Shown in pieces: positions 25,385 to 34,400 of a DNA stretch of 64,000 bases. The first letter of the stretch is position 1. The number at the start of each line of letters is the position of its first letter. Below the pieces are notes generated by a model. That model saw only the letters and a list, made by a program, of their open reading frames with translations. It made no database searches and had not been told where the DNA came from. Source of the DNA: Streptomyces mirabilis. Lineage in GTDB: Bacteria > Actinomycetota > Actinomycetes > Streptomycetales > Streptomycetaceae. The translations under genes and the position numbers were made by a program. The DNA is taken from the NCBI RefSeq assembly GCF_018310535.1, contig NZ_CP074102.1:7936001-8000000 (forward strand). Reading direction: 5' to 3'.

Positions 25385-25806
25385 TGCTGGAGATGACCGG
25401 ACTTGTGGTGTGCGTGGTGGTGCTCGCGGCGGCGAGCGCGTTCGGAGTGCTGCAGCGGCGGCGGAACGGGAGGGTGAGAGTGCGCGGGCGTGACGGTGGA
25501 AAGCGGCTCGGCGCGGCGGAGTTGGGGGAGGGGCTCGGTGAACGGGCCACGCTCGTCCAGTTCTCCAGCGCTTTCTGCGCCCCCTGCCGGGCCACCCGGC
25601 GGGTGCTCACCGAGGTGGCCGGAATGGTCCCGGGTGTGCACCACGTGGAGATCGACGCCGAGGACCGCCTCGAACTCGTCCGCGAACTCGAGATCCTCAA
25701 GACCCCGACCGTGCTCGTCCTCGACGCCGACGGACGGATCGTGCGGCGCGCGACCGGGCAGCCGCGCAAGGCGGATGTGATCGCGGCGCTGGGAGAGGCC
25801 GTCTGA
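25378..25806 (+). CDS. Membrane-anchored thioredoxin-family protein
   Basis: 142 residues: one N-terminal membrane helix (about 5-22), a basic linker, then a thioredoxin domain with the active site FCAPCRATR (about residues 63-71) and the conserved cis-Pro in LKTPTVLVLD. It probably reduces or oxidises extracytoplasmic disulfides together with DUF4395. ATG at 25378; an in-frame ATG six codons later is possible. No clear ribosome site. Confidence 0.88.
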   Translation: MLVLEMTGLVVCVVVLAAASAFGVLQRRRNGRVRVRGRDGGKRLGAAELGEGLGERATLVQFSSAFCAPCRATRRVLTEVAGMVPGVHHVEIDAEDRLELVRELEILKTPTVLVLDADGRIVRRATGQPRKADVIAALGEAV

Positions 25807-25978
25807 CCCGTGGCGATCATGGTGAGGCATCTCGCAGATGACCGGACGTACTTGACTGCACGCACCACCTATCGTCAACCTGACCGTATGCCCCCGGAAC
25901 TCCTTCTCTTCGAGCGTGTCCACGTGGACCTGGCCCGCACCGCGAGTGCGCGCTGTCCGGTCTGTTGAGCACTACGGA

Positions 25979-26020
25979 CCTTCCCCCACTCTCGGCTTCG
26001 CTCGAGCGGGGGGACCCCCA
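25979..26020. repeat. Streptomyces-type intergenic repeat element
   Basis: C-rich, imperfectly palindromic element: CTTCCCCCACTCTCGGCTTC, then GCTCGAGCGGGGGGACCCCC. Elements of this kind recur between genes in many Streptomyces genomes (from memory, not searched). It lies in the leader of the flavin reductase gene. A related copy lies at about 41102. Confidence 0.55.
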
Positions 26021-26047
26021 CGTCCCCACTCGCAGAAGGACGACTCC

Positions 26048-26578
26048 ATGACGGCCACGCCCGACCTGGACACTTTTCGGCACGCCTCTCCCGATGCGCA
26101 ACCCGCCTCACCCGACCTCCTTCGCGCCGTCTTCCGGCAGCACGCGGCCGGTGTCGCCGTGATCACGGCGCAGGGCGGCTCGGGTCCCGTGGGCTTCACC
26201 GCCACCTCGCTCAGCTCGGTCTCCGCCGAGCCCCCGATCGTCTCCTTCGGCATCGGTGTCGGCGCCTCCAGCTGGCCCGCGATCTCCGAGTCCGACCACG
26301 TCGGCATCCACATACTCGGCGAGCATCAGCAGGACCTCGCCGCCACCTTCGCCCGCAGCGGCGCCGACCGCTTCGGCGCGCCCACCCGTTGGCGTAAGGG
26401 CCCGGAAGATGTTCCCGTCCTCGACGACGTACTGGCCTGGCTCGTCTGCCGGGTCGTGACGCGGGTGCCGGCCGGGGACCATCGCATCGTGCTGGCCGAG
26501 GTCGTCCTCGGTGATCCGTCGGGCGCGGGCCGCCCGCTGCTGTACCACCAGGGACGCTTCAACGGCCTGCGCGACTGA
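26048..26578 (+). CDS. Flavin reductase-like FMN-binding protein
   Basis: 176 residues, single split-barrel domain. AVFRQHAAGVAVITAQG opens it, FTATSLSSVSAEPPIVSFGI binds FMN, and the C-terminus LLYHQGRFNGLRD matches the family. It would supply reduced flavin to a monooxygenase or act alone; no monooxygenase is adjacent. ATG with GAAGGA upstream. Its leader contains an intergenic repeat element. Confidence 0.9.
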   Translation: MTATPDLDTFRHASPDAQPASPDLLRAVFRQHAAGVAVITAQGGSGPVGFTATSLSSVSAEPPIVSFGIGVGASSWPAISESDHVGIHILGEHQQDLAATFARSGADRFGAPTRWRKGPEDVPVLDDVLAWLVCRVVTRVPAGDHRIVLAEVVLGDPSGAGRPLLYHQGRFNGLRD

Positions 26579-26585
26579 AGCTACC

Positions 26586-26618
26586 CGCCGGTCCTACCGG
26601 CGAGTCCTACTCGCCGGT
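26586..26618 (+). terminator. Overlapping alternative hairpins after the flavin reductase gene
   Basis: Three segments, CGCCGGT (26586-26592), ACCGGCGAG (26596-26604) and CTCGCCGGT (26610-26618). The middle one can pair with either side (7 or 9 bp). Most simply this is a terminator. Confidence 0.55.
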
Positions 26619-26797
26619 TACGCAGCGTTGCCAAGGTCACAGTTCAAAGCGCTTGCTTAGTGGGCAGGAACTGGGTGTACTGACGAGTAATATTTCGTTC
26701 GGAGCGCGGGCCGCCCCGACCGGGATCGGCCGCTTCAGGCGCCTATGCTGCCTGAAAGAAGGCAGCCCAGAAATGACGATGCAGTAGGAGAGCCGGC

Positions 26798-27583
26798 GTG
26801 AGCTTGAGGATCGTTGTCACTGTGAAGTACGTGCCCGACGCCACTGGCGACCGGCACTTCGCCGATGACCTGACCGTGGACCGTGACGACGTGGACGGTC
26901 TGCTCTCGGAGCTCGACGAATACGCGGTGGAGCAGGCGCTGCAGATCGCCGACGACGCGGACGACGCCGAGATCACCGTGCTGACCGTCGGCCCCGAGGA
27001 CGCCAAGGACGCGCTGCGCAAGGCGCTTTCCATGGGCGCGGACAAGGCCATCCACGTCGAGGACGACGACCTGCACGGCACCGACGCGATCGGTACCTCG
27101 CTGGTGCTCGCCAAGGCGATCGAGAAGGCCGGCTACGACCTGGTCATCTCCGGCATGGCCTCGACGGACGGCACCGCCGGTATCGTCCCCGCCCTGCTGG
27201 CCGAGCGCCTGGGCGTACCGCAGGTCACGCTGCTCTCCGAGGTCTCCGTCGAGGACGGTGTCGTCAAGGGCCGCCGTGACGGCGACAGCGCCTCCGAGCA
27301 GCTGGAGGCTTCCCTCCCGGCGGTCGTGTCGGTGACCGACCAGTCGGGCGAGGCGCGCTACCCCTCCTTCAAGGGCATCATGGCCGCCAAGAAGAAGCCG
27401 GTGGAGTCCTGGGACCTGGAGGACCTGGAGATCGAGGCGGACGAGGTCGGTCTCGAGGGTGCCTGGACCAAGGTCGACTCCGCGACCGAGCGCCCGGCGC
27501 GCACGGCCGGCACGATCGTCAAGGACGAGGGCGAGGGCGGCAAGCAGCTCGCCGAGTTCCTCGCGGGCCAGAAGTTCATCTAA
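26798..27583 (+). CDS. etfB: Electron transfer flavoprotein beta subunit
   Basis: 261 residues. It forms a heterodimer with EtfA, takes electrons from acyl-CoA and other dehydrogenases and passes them to ETF-quinone oxidoreductase. IVVTVKYVPDATGDRHF opens the adenine-nucleotide alpha-hydrolase-like fold; SMGADKAIHVED and SGMASTDGTAGIVPALLAERLG are the AMP-binding and core blocks, and VVSVTDQSGEARYPSFKGIM is the docking/recognition region. GTG with TAGGAG upstream. etfA follows after 76 bp. Confidence 0.95.
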   Translation: MSLRIVVTVKYVPDATGDRHFADDLTVDRDDVDGLLSELDEYAVEQALQIADDADDAEITVLTVGPEDAKDALRKALSMGADKAIHVEDDDLHGTDAIGTSLVLAKAIEKAGYDLVISGMASTDGTAGIVPALLAERLGVPQVTLLSEVSVEDGVVKGRRDGDSASEQLEASLPAVVSVTDQSGEARYPSFKGIMAAKKKPVESWDLEDLEIEADEVGLEGAWTKVDSATERPARTAGTIVKDEGEGGKQLAEFLAGQKFI

Positions 27584-27659
27584 AGGCCCGTTCGAGGCTC
27601 GCTGAACCTCCACTCGCTGACCGCCCCTCATCTTTCGTAAGCAGGAGAGAAGAAGTCCC

Positions 27660-28634
27660 ATGGCTGAAGTTCTCGTCTACGTCGACCACGTGGACGGCGC
27701 CGTCCGCAAGCCCACCCTGGAGCTGCTGACGCTGGCCCGCCGCATCGGCGAGCCCGTCGCCGTCGCCCTCGGCTCCGGCGCCGAGGCCACCGCCCCCGCG
27801 CTCGCCGAGCACGGCGCGGTCAAGGTCCTCACGCACGACGCCGCCGAGTACGCCGACTACCTGGTCGTCCCGAAGGTGGACGCGCTCCAGGCCGCGTACG
27901 AGGTGGTGTCCGCCGGGGGCTCCCTGGCCGCCGTGCTCGTGCCGTCCTCCGCCGAGGGCAAGGAGATCGCGGCCCGCCTCGCGGTCCGCATCGGCTCCGG
28001 CATCATCACCGACGCGACCGACCTGGAGGCCGGTGACGAGGGCCCGGTGGCCACGCAGTCCGCGTTCGCCGCCTCCTTCACCACCAAGTCCCGTGTCGCC
28101 AAGGGCACCCCGGTCATCACGGTCAAGCCGAACTCGGCCGCCGTGGAGGCCGCACCGGCCGCGGGCGCCGTAGAGGCCCTCGCGGTCTCCTTCTCCGAGA
28201 AGGCCACCGGCACCAAGGTCACCGCGCGTACCCCGCGCGAGTCGACCGGCCGCCCCGAGCTGACCGAGGCCGCGATCGTGGTCTCCGGCGGCCGTGGTGT
28301 CAACGGCGCCGAGAACTTCTCGATCATCGAGGCGCTCGCCGACTCCCTCGGCGCGGCCGTGGGTGCCTCGCGTGCCGCGGTGGACGCCGGCTGGTACCCG
28401 CACACCAACCAGGTCGGCCAGACCGGCAAGTCCGTCTCGCCGCAGCTGTACATCGCCTCCGGCATCTCCGGCGCGATCCAGCACCGCGCCGGTATGCAGA
28501 CGTCGAAGACGATCGTGGCGATCAACAAGGACGCCGAGGCCCCGATCTTCGACCTGGTCGACTACGGCGTGGTCGGCGACCTCTTCGAGGTCGTCCCGCA
28601 GCTCACCGAGGAGATCAAGACCCGCAAGGGCTGA
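27660..28634 (+). CDS. etfA: Electron transfer flavoprotein alpha subunit
   Basis: 324 residues. Holds the FAD of the ETF dimer. The C-terminal FAD domain is clear: [38 protein letters not shown] and [23 protein letters not shown] at 27660 with AGGAGAG upstream. Second gene of the etfBA operon, closed by a perfect 17-bp hairpin. Confidence 0.96.
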   Translation: MAEVLVYVDHVDGAVRKPTLELLTLARRIGEPVAVALGSGAEATAPALAEHGAVKVLTHDAAEYADYLVVPKVDALQAAYEVVSAGGSLAAVLVPSSAEGKEIAARLAVRIGSGIITDATDLEAGDEGPVATQSAFAASFTTKSRVAKGTPVITVKPNSAAVEAAPAAGAVEALAVSFSEKATGTKVTARTPRESTGRPELTEAAIVVSGGRGVNGAENFSIIEALADSLGAAVGASRAAVDAGWYPHTNQVGQTGKSVSPQLYIASGISGAIQHRAGMQTSKTIVAINKDAEAPIFDLVDYGVVGDLFEVVPQLTEEIKTRKG

Positions 28635-28656
28635 TCGAGTCCGGCTCCGGCTGTAC

Positions 28657-28694
28657 GAGGCCCCCGTGACCGCCCGCGCGGTCACGGGGGCCTC
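28657..28694. terminator. Very strong bidirectional hairpin terminator
   Basis: Perfect 17-bp stem (arms 28657-28673 and 28678-28694) with a 4-base loop CCGC, 22 bp after etfA and 2 bp before the stop of the convergent endonuclease-like gene. Confidence 0.85.
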
Positions 28695-28696
28695 GC

Positions 28697-29587
28697 TCAT
28701 GCCAGGCTCAGCCAGGTCTGCACGGGCAGATGGTCACTGGGGAACTGACCGTCCACCGCGAAGGTGTTGACGGCCGCCCGGTGCACGGTCACCCCGGGGC
28801 CGACGAGGATCCAGTCGATACGGTCGCCGTCCGGCGTCAACGGCTGGTAGCCGTGGAAGGTCCCGTAGAGAGTGCCGCGCTCGGCCGCCGCCTCCCAGGT
28901 GTCGACGAGCCCGGCGCCCAGCATCGCTTCGTACACCGGGTTCTGATGGGCGACGGCATTGAAGTCGCCGGTCACGACGAGCGGCAGAGCGCGGTCGAAG
29001 CACGCGATGCGTTCGGAAATCAGGCTCGCGGCACGCATGCGTGCGTACTGACTCGCGTGGTCCAGATGGGTGTTGAGCACATAGAACTCCCGTGCGTCCC
29101 GCAGGTCGCGGAAGCGGACCCAGGTGACGATGCGCGGGAAGGCGGCGCCCCAGGTGTTCGAGCCGATCAGCTCGGGGGTGTCGGAGAGCCAGAAGCTGTC
29201 GTGTTCGACCGGGGCCAGTCGGCGGGTGTCGAAGAAGATCGCCACCGCCTCGTCATGGCTGCCGCCCTTGCGGCCCGTGCCGATCCAGTCGTAGTGCGGT
29301 CCGAGGTCGGAATCGATGTCACGCAGTTGTTGGTAGATGCCCTCCTGGGTGCCGATGACGTGGGGCGACTCCCGGCGTAACAGCGCGCGCATCACCGGGC
29401 GGCGCGCGGCCCAGCTGTCGGGCTCGGCGGTGCTCGCGAAGCGCAGGTTGAACGTCATGATCTCCAGACGGTGGCCGCCGCGCCGGCTGGCGGAGGCGGA
29501 CGCCGTGGTGAGCAGGGGTACGGCGACCGCGGCGGCCACCACCGTCCGCAGACCCATGCGTCGCGTCACTCTGCGGGTGTTCGACAT
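28697..29587 (-). CDS. Secreted endonuclease/exonuclease/phosphatase-family protein
   Basis: 296 residues. The N-terminus MSNTRRVTRRMGLRTVV plus a hydrophobic core ending ASASA is a signal peptide, with RR pairs that could use Tat. The mature EEP domain has IMTFNLR, VIGTQEGIYQQL (metal Glu), TGDFNAVAH and PSDHLPVQTWL (catalytic Asp-His). It would cleave a phosphodiester outside the cell, such as DNA or a phospholipid head group. The ATG at 29587 is chosen for its GGGGAGGGG site; upstream extensions in frame lack one. Confidence 0.9.
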   Translation of the reverse strand: MSNTRRVTRRMGLRTVVAAAVAVPLLTTASASASRRGGHRLEIMTFNLRFASTAEPDSWAARRPVMRALLRRESPHVIGTQEGIYQQLRDIDSDLGPHYDWIGTGRKGGSHDEAVAIFFDTRRLAPVEHDSFWLSDTPELIGSNTWGAAFPRIVTWVRFRDLRDAREFYVLNTHLDHASQYARMRAASLISERIACFDRALPLVVTGDFNAVAHQNPVYEAMLGAGLVDTWEAAAERGTLYGTFHGYQPLTPDGDRIDWILVGPGVTVHRAAVNTFAVDGQFPSDHLPVQTWLSLA

Positions 29588-29738
29588 GTGTGATCCCCTC
29601 CCCTCGGGGCCAGCATGAGGGGTGTGTCCCGCGACGCGAAAGAAGGCGTGGGACAGGAGTGCACATGACGGACCATGCCGTGGACAGGTGTTGACCATCG
29701 GTAAGCACCATGGATAACTTCGCTCTACGGATTATTGA

Positions 29739-29753
29739 TTCCGTGGAGCGGAA
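29739..29753. promoter_or_regulatory. IclR-type palindrome before the DUF6986 gene
   Basis: TTCCG-TGGAG-CGGAA, a perfect inverted repeat. The form TTCCGN5CGGAA resembles operators of IclR-family regulators of Streptomyces (recollection, not searched). It ends four bases before the GGAGG ribosome site. Confidence 0.45.
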
Positions 29754-29769
29754 AACTGGAGGATGTGGG

Positions 29770-31074
29770 ATGGGTCAGGGCCAGCAGGAGAACGTGGCGA
29801 CGAGCCTCGCGGGCGCCGTCAGCGAGGAGATCAGCGCCTCCCTCGCCCCGGTCGACGCCGAACTGGCGCGGCGTTACCCCGGAGACCCCGGCACCCGGCA
29901 GCCCGTCCACACCGTGTACGTCCCCGGCGACGTGTTCGCCGCCGACACCATCCGCTCCTGGGGCGACCGGGCCCTCGCCGCCCTCGACGAGCACGCCCCC
30001 GACGCCGGCTCCTTCGCCGCCGTCCTCGGTCTCAGCGGCGACCTCGCCCAACCCGTGTACGACCGCGTACGCGCCAAGCTGGAGCGCGAGCCCGTCGAGG
30101 ACCTGCGGGTCGACTTCGAGGACGGCTACGGCCCGCGCCCGGACGCCGAGGAGGACGAGGCGGCGGCCCGCGCGGCCCGCCTGATCGCCGAGGCGTACGA
30201 GAACGGCACGGCCGCCCCGTACATGGGCATCCGCATGAAGTGCATGGAGGCGCCGGTACGCGACCGGGGCATCCGCACGCTCGACATCTTCCTGACAGGC
30301 CTGATGGAGTCGGGAGGCCTGCCCGCGGGGCTCGTGCTGACGCTGCCCAAGGTGACGTACGCCGAGCAGGTCACCGCGATGGTCCGGCTCCTGGAGGAGT
30401 TCGAGAAGGCGCGCGGTCTGGAGCCCGGCCGCATCGGCTTCGAGATCCAGATCGAGACCAGCCAGTCCATCCTCGCGACCGACGGCACCGCGACCGTCGC
30501 CCGGATGATCCAGGCCGCCGAGGGCCGCGCCACCGGACTGCACTACGGCACCTTCGACTACAGCGCCTGCCTCGGCGTCAGTGCCGCCTACCAGGCCAGC
30601 GACCACCCGGCCGCCGACCATGCCAAGGCGATCATGCAGGTCGCGGCCGCGGGCACCGGCGTACGCGTGTCGGACGGCTCCACCAACGTCCTGCCGATCG
30701 GCCCCACCGAGAAGGTCCACGACGCCTGGCGCCTCCACTACGGCCTCACCCGCCGTGCCCTGGCCCGCGCCTACTACCAGGGCTGGGACATGCACCCCGG
30801 CCACATCCCGACCCGCTATGCCGCCGTCTTCGCCTTCTACCGCGAGGGCTTCGAACAGGCCGCCGCCCGCCTCGCCCGCTACGCCAGCCACACCGACGGC
30901 GACGTCATGGACGAGCCCGCCACCGCCAAGGCTCTCAGCGGCTACCTCCTGCGCGGCCTGGACTGCGGTGCCCTGGACATCGCGGAGGTGGCGAGGGTGA
31001 CGGGCTTGACGAGGGCCGACCTGGAGGGCTTCGCCGTGCCGAGGCGGGGCGATCTGACCATCTCGGGGAAGTGA
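29770..31074 (+). CDS. DUF6986 family protein (HpcH/HpaI aldolase / citrate lyase-like)
   Basis: 434 residues. DLRVDFEDGYGPRPDAEEDE supplies acidic metal ligands, and GRIGFEIQIETSQSIL with TGLHYGTFDYSACLG matches the PEP/pyruvate TIM-barrel superfamily. It would cleave or form a C-C bond using pyruvate-like substrates; the substrate is unknown. ATG at 29770 with GGAGG seven bases upstream. A TTCCG-N5-CGGAA palindrome just before the ribosome site suggests repression by an IclR-type protein encoded elsewhere. Monocistronic. Confidence 0.86.
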   Translation: MGQGQQENVATSLAGAVSEEISASLAPVDAELARRYPGDPGTRQPVHTVYVPGDVFAADTIRSWGDRALAALDEHAPDAGSFAAVLGLSGDLAQPVYDRVRAKLEREPVEDLRVDFEDGYGPRPDAEEDEAAARAARLIAEAYENGTAAPYMGIRMKCMEAPVRDRGIRTLDIFLTGLMESGGLPAGLVLTLPKVTYAEQVTAMVRLLEEFEKARGLEPGRIGFEIQIETSQSILATDGTATVARMIQAAEGRATGLHYGTFDYSACLGVSAAYQASDHPAADHAKAIMQVAAAGTGVRVSDGSTNVLPIGPTEKVHDAWRLHYGLTRRALARAYYQGWDMHPGHIPTRYAAVFAFYREGFEQAAARLARYASHTDGDVMDEPATAKALSGYLLRGLDCGALDIAEVARVTGLTRADLEGFAVPRRGDLTISGK

Positions 31075-31172
31075 AGCTCCCTGCCTTCAGGGGCGCGGGG
31101 CTGTGACACTGTGCGGCTCCGCCGCGTGGGCGCGACCAGCCACACAGGGCCCGCACTGTGACGACGGACCGT

Positions 31173-31919
31173 CTACGCGTATCTCTCGAGCCCCGAAGCC
31201 ATGGTGAGCCCCTCCGCGGCGAACAACTGGGTGCCCCGCGCACAGAGCGCGCCGTCGCCACGCGCCCGGGCGCAGAACTCCTCCGGCGTTTCCCCGAACA
31301 GCTCCCGCAGCCGCTCCGACCCGGCGAGCAGCGAGGCGAGCAGCGGGCGCTCGCCGGGGTGCGGGCGAGGTGCTCCGGAGCCGTTGTGGAGCACTCCGCG
31401 GCGGTTGACGTACACGTAGGCACCCGGCAGGAGTTCACCGGAGTCCAGTTCGATCCGCACGTCGGAGGCGGACAGCCACGCCCGGTCGTACGCCCCCTCG
31501 GCCACCGGAACGCCCTCACTTGCGTCCACCACAGCGAGTTGCGGGACGTCCAGCCACGTGAGGAACAACTCGCCGACGGCGCCCGGCGCGTGGAACGGTG
31601 ACGCGGACACGTACCCCGTCAGACTCACATGGGCCGAGACGCCGACCCCGAGGCCGCAGACCCGCGTCTTCACTATCGGGATCGTGCCCGACACCCCGGA
31701 CTGCGCCATCTTGTGCCGGAGTTGGGCCGGGCAGGCGTTGGAGCCGACCGCGAGGACCGGGACGCGGTCCTCGTACACCCTGCGCGTGAGCGGCAACAGC
31801 CGGTCCCCGTCGAGGAGTACGGACTCGTCGGGCCGGGCGCCCGGGTAGCTCAGCGGGTGCTCGTGGGGCGCCTCGGCGAGGCCGAGCGCTTCGAGGGTGC
31901 GCGGGTCCGGCTCGGCCAC
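31173..31919 (-). CDS. Hypothetical protein, possibly gamma-glutamylcyclotransferase-like
   Basis: 248-residue soluble protein. VPVLAVGSNACPAQLRHKM near residue 53 resembles the glycine-rich GSN loop of gamma-glutamylcyclotransferase (AIG2-like) folds, and GAYVYVNRRGVLHN has a similar terminal strand. No further family signature is clear. GTG at 31919 begins three bases after the LacI stop on the same strand, so the two are almost surely co-transcribed. Function is unknown. Confidence 0.72.
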   Translation of the reverse strand: MAEPDPRTLEALGLAEAPHEHPLSYPGARPDESVLLDGDRLLPLTRRVYEDRVPVLAVGSNACPAQLRHKMAQSGVSGTIPIVKTRVCGLGVGVSAHVSLTGYVSASPFHAPGAVGELFLTWLDVPQLAVVDASEGVPVAEGAYDRAWLSASDVRIELDSGELLPGAYVYVNRRGVLHNGSGAPRPHPGERPLLASLLAGSERLRELFGETPEEFCARARGDGALCARGTQLFAAEGLTMASGLERYA

Positions 31920-31922
31920 GGC

Positions 31923-32987
31923 TCAGTCCACGGGCGGCAGTTCGCCCGAGCCGCGGGTGATCAGACGGGTCGGGAGTTCGATGCGTTCCGGGGTGATGAG
32001 GGTGCCGTCCAGCTGGCGGAAGAGGCGCTCGGCGGCGGTGCGGCCGAGGGCGGCGGCGTCCTGGGCGACGACGGTGACGCCGGGCTCGAGGAGGTCGGCG
32101 AGCTCGATGTCGTCGAAGCCGACGAGGGCGACCGGCCGGCCGCGCTCGGCGATGACACGGACGACCGTGACGGTGACGCGGTTGTTGCCGGCGAAGACCG
32201 CGGTGACGGGGGAGGGGCCGGACAGCATGTCCTCGGCCGCCTTCCGCACCCGCTGTGGGTCGGTGACGCCCAGGGACATCCAGTCGTCCTCGACGGGTAT
32301 GCCCGCATCCTCCATGGCCGCCCGGTAGCCGCGCAGCCGTTCGGCGGCGGTGTGGATACGCGGCATGTCGCCGATGAAGCCGATCCGGCGGTGGCCGTGG
32401 GCGATGAGGTGGGCGACGCCGTCACGGGCCCCGCCGAAGCTGTCGGACAGCACCACGTCGGCGTCGATCTGTCCCGCCGGGCGGTCCACGAACACCGTGG
32501 CGACGCCCGCCTTGATCTCGGGCTCCAGATAGCGGTGGTCGTCACCGGCCGGGATGATCACCAGCCCGTCCACCCGGCGCGCGCACAGGGCGAGAACCAG
32601 CTCCTGTTCGCGGTCCGGGTCCTCGGCGCTGGAGCCGTTGATGAGCAGCGCGCCGTGGGCGCGGGCCACCTCCTCGACCGCGCGGCTGAGGGGGCCGTAG
32701 AACGGGTCGGCGAGGTCCTCCAGGACGAGGCCGATGCTCGCGGTGCGGCCCTTGCGCAGCACCCGGGCGCTGTCGTTGCGGCGGAAGCCGAGCGCGTCGA
32801 TGGCCTCCTGGACGCGGCGCTCGGTGTCCGGAGTGACTCCGGGCTCACCGTTGACGACCCGCGAGACCGTCTTGAGGCCCACCCCGGCTCGTGCCGCCAC
32901 GTCCTTCATGGTCGGACGGTTGCCGTAGCGGTTCTCGGATCGGCGGGCGGTCTCTGCCACGATGCGCTGTCCTGTCCTGTCGTCCAT
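31923..32987 (-). CDS. LacI-family transcriptional regulator
   Basis: 354 residues. The LacI helix-turn-helix is read as TMKDVAARAGVGLKTVSRVV, and NGEPGVTPDTERRVQEAI is the hinge approach. A periplasmic-binding-like sugar domain follows: IGLVLEDLADPFYGPLSR, GLVIIPAGDDHRYLE, IGFIGDMPRIHTAAERLRGY and ALVGFDDIELADLLEPGVT. ATG at 32987 with a modest GACGGGAA site. A perfect GACAACGTTGTC palindrome lies between it and the divergent ROK gene, the likely operator for both. The effector is probably a sugar. Confidence 0.92.
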   Translation of the reverse strand: MDDRTGQRIVAETARRSENRYGNRPTMKDVAARAGVGLKTVSRVVNGEPGVTPDTERRVQEAIDALGFRRNDSARVLRKGRTASIGLVLEDLADPFYGPLSRAVEEVARAHGALLINGSSAEDPDREQELVLALCARRVDGLVIIPAGDDHRYLEPEIKAGVATVFVDRPAGQIDADVVLSDSFGGARDGVAHLIAHGHRRIGFIGDMPRIHTAAERLRGYRAAMEDAGIPVEDDWMSLGVTDPQRVRKAAEDMLSGPSPVTAVFAGNNRVTVTVVRVIAERGRPVALVGFDDIELADLLEPGVTVVAQDAAALGRTAAERLFRQLDGTLITPERIELPTRLITRGSGELPPVD

Positions 32988-33096
32988 GGTTCCCGTCGTC
33001 CACGCGGCGGTCCCGGTCGGCCACGGGTCCTGTTGTCCACGGGGGTGCGTCGGTCCATGGGGTTGTATGAGGATGTGGCGTCGAGCATAGAGCCTG

Positions 33097-33108
33097 GACA
33101 ACGTTGTC
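33097..33108. promoter_or_regulatory. LacI-type operator between LacI and ROK genes
   Basis: GACAACGTTGTC, a perfect 12-bp palindrome with a central CG as in LacI/GalR operators, 100 bp before the ROK start codon. Confidence 0.65.
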
Positions 33109-33207
33109 AGATGCGGGAGACACTGTCCACCGCATTCTCCGGCCTGCGCCCCCCGTCGCGAGACCGGTCTGCCCCTTTCACCAGGTTCACCGGGAGAACT
33201 GACACTG

Positions 33208-34167
33208 ATGCACACCGACCTCGTGGCCGCGCTCGACATCGGCGGCACCAAGATCGCCGGAGCGCTGGTGGACGGCCGCGGCCGCATTCTTCTGCGCGCG
33301 CAGCGCGCGACGCCCGCGCAGGAGGACGGCGACACCGTGATGGGGGCCGTCGAGGAGGTGCTCGGCGAGCTGACCGGGTCACCGCTGTGGAGCCGGGCGG
33401 GGACCGTTGGCATCGGCAGCGCGGGGCCGGTGGACGCCTCCGCGGGCACGGTGAGTCCGGTGAACGTGGCGGGCTGGCGCGACTACCCGCTCGTCGAGCG
33501 GGTCCGTGCGGCGACCGGGGGCCTGCCGGTCGAGCTGATCGGCGACGGGGTGGCCATCACGGCCGCCGAGCACTGGCAGGGTGCGGCGCGCGGCCATGAC
33601 AACGCCCTGTGCATGGTGGTCTCGACGGGTGTCGGGGGTGGGCTGGTCCTGAACGGTCAGCTCCACCCCGGTCCCACGGGCAACGCGGGCCACATCGGGC
33701 ACATCAGCGTGGACCTCGACGGTGACCCCTGCCCGTGCGGTTCGCGCGGCTGCGTGGAGCGCATCGCGAGCGGTCCGAACATCGCGCGGCGGGCGTTGGA
33801 GGGCGGCTGGCGACCGGGGCCCGACGGTGACACCTCGGCCGCCGCGGTGGCCGCCGCCGCGCGCGAGGGCGACCCGGTGGCGGTGGCCTCGTTCGAACGC
33901 GCGGCGAAGGCACTGGCGGCGGGCATCGCGGCGACCGCGACCCTCGTCGAGATCGACATCGCCGTCATCGGCGGGGGAGTGGGCAAGGCCGGGGACGTGC
34001 TCTTCGAGCCGCTCCGCAAGGCGCTGGCCGACTACGCCACCCTGTCCTTCGTGCAGCGGCTGACCGTGGCGCCCGCACTGATGGGCACGGACGCCGGTCT
34101 CGTCGGCGCGGCGGCGGCCGCGCTCAGCAGGCAGCCGAGCACGACCGCGGAGCGGGTCGCGGGCTGA
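33208..34167 (+). CDS. ROK-family sugar kinase (glucokinase-like)
   Basis: 319 residues. AALDIGGTKIAGALVDG is the ATP phosphate loop, VVSTGVGGGLVLNGQLHPG the sugar site, and GNAGHIGHISVDLDG followed by CPCGSRGCVERIASG the ROK zinc motif (His plus three Cys). No N-terminal helix-turn-helix, so it is an enzyme, not a NagC-type repressor. ATG at 33208. Divergent from LacI and likely repressed by it; downstream lies the convergent alpha-galactosidase, so it may phosphorylate released sugar. Confidence 0.92.
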   Translation: MHTDLVAALDIGGTKIAGALVDGRGRILLRAQRATPAQEDGDTVMGAVEEVLGELTGSPLWSRAGTVGIGSAGPVDASAGTVSPVNVAGWRDYPLVERVRAATGGLPVELIGDGVAITAAEHWQGAARGHDNALCMVVSTGVGGGLVLNGQLHPGPTGNAGHIGHISVDLDGDPCPCGSRGCVERIASGPNIARRALEGGWRPGPDGDTSAAAVAAAAREGDPVAVASFERAAKALAAGIAATATLVEIDIAVIGGGVGKAGDVLFEPLRKALADYATLSFVQRLTVAPALMGTDAGLVGAAAAALSRQPSTTAERVAG

Positions 34168-34400
34168 GCGCCGCCTTGAGCCGCGGTTCGCGTCTCCGGG
34201 CCGGGTGTGCCGACCGGTGGTGCGGGTGATCCGCCGGGGGTGAGTGGAGCGCGGTCGCGGCTCGAGCCGGTGACCGGGCTCGCGGTCCGGGACCGACGCC
34301 CCCTGTGAGGGCCTCCTGGGGCAGCCCCCCGGCCAGGTCGGTTCGACCGGGTCGCCGCCCGCTGCCGAGCCGGAGGAGGCCCCCCGGCCCGGCGCACGGA

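Noticed and set aside
34168..34400. Small gene between the ROK and alpha-galactosidase genes
   Set aside because: Only short off-frame reading frames; a weak 9-bp inverted repeat with a 56-base loop (34309-34317/34374-34382) is not a convincing terminator.
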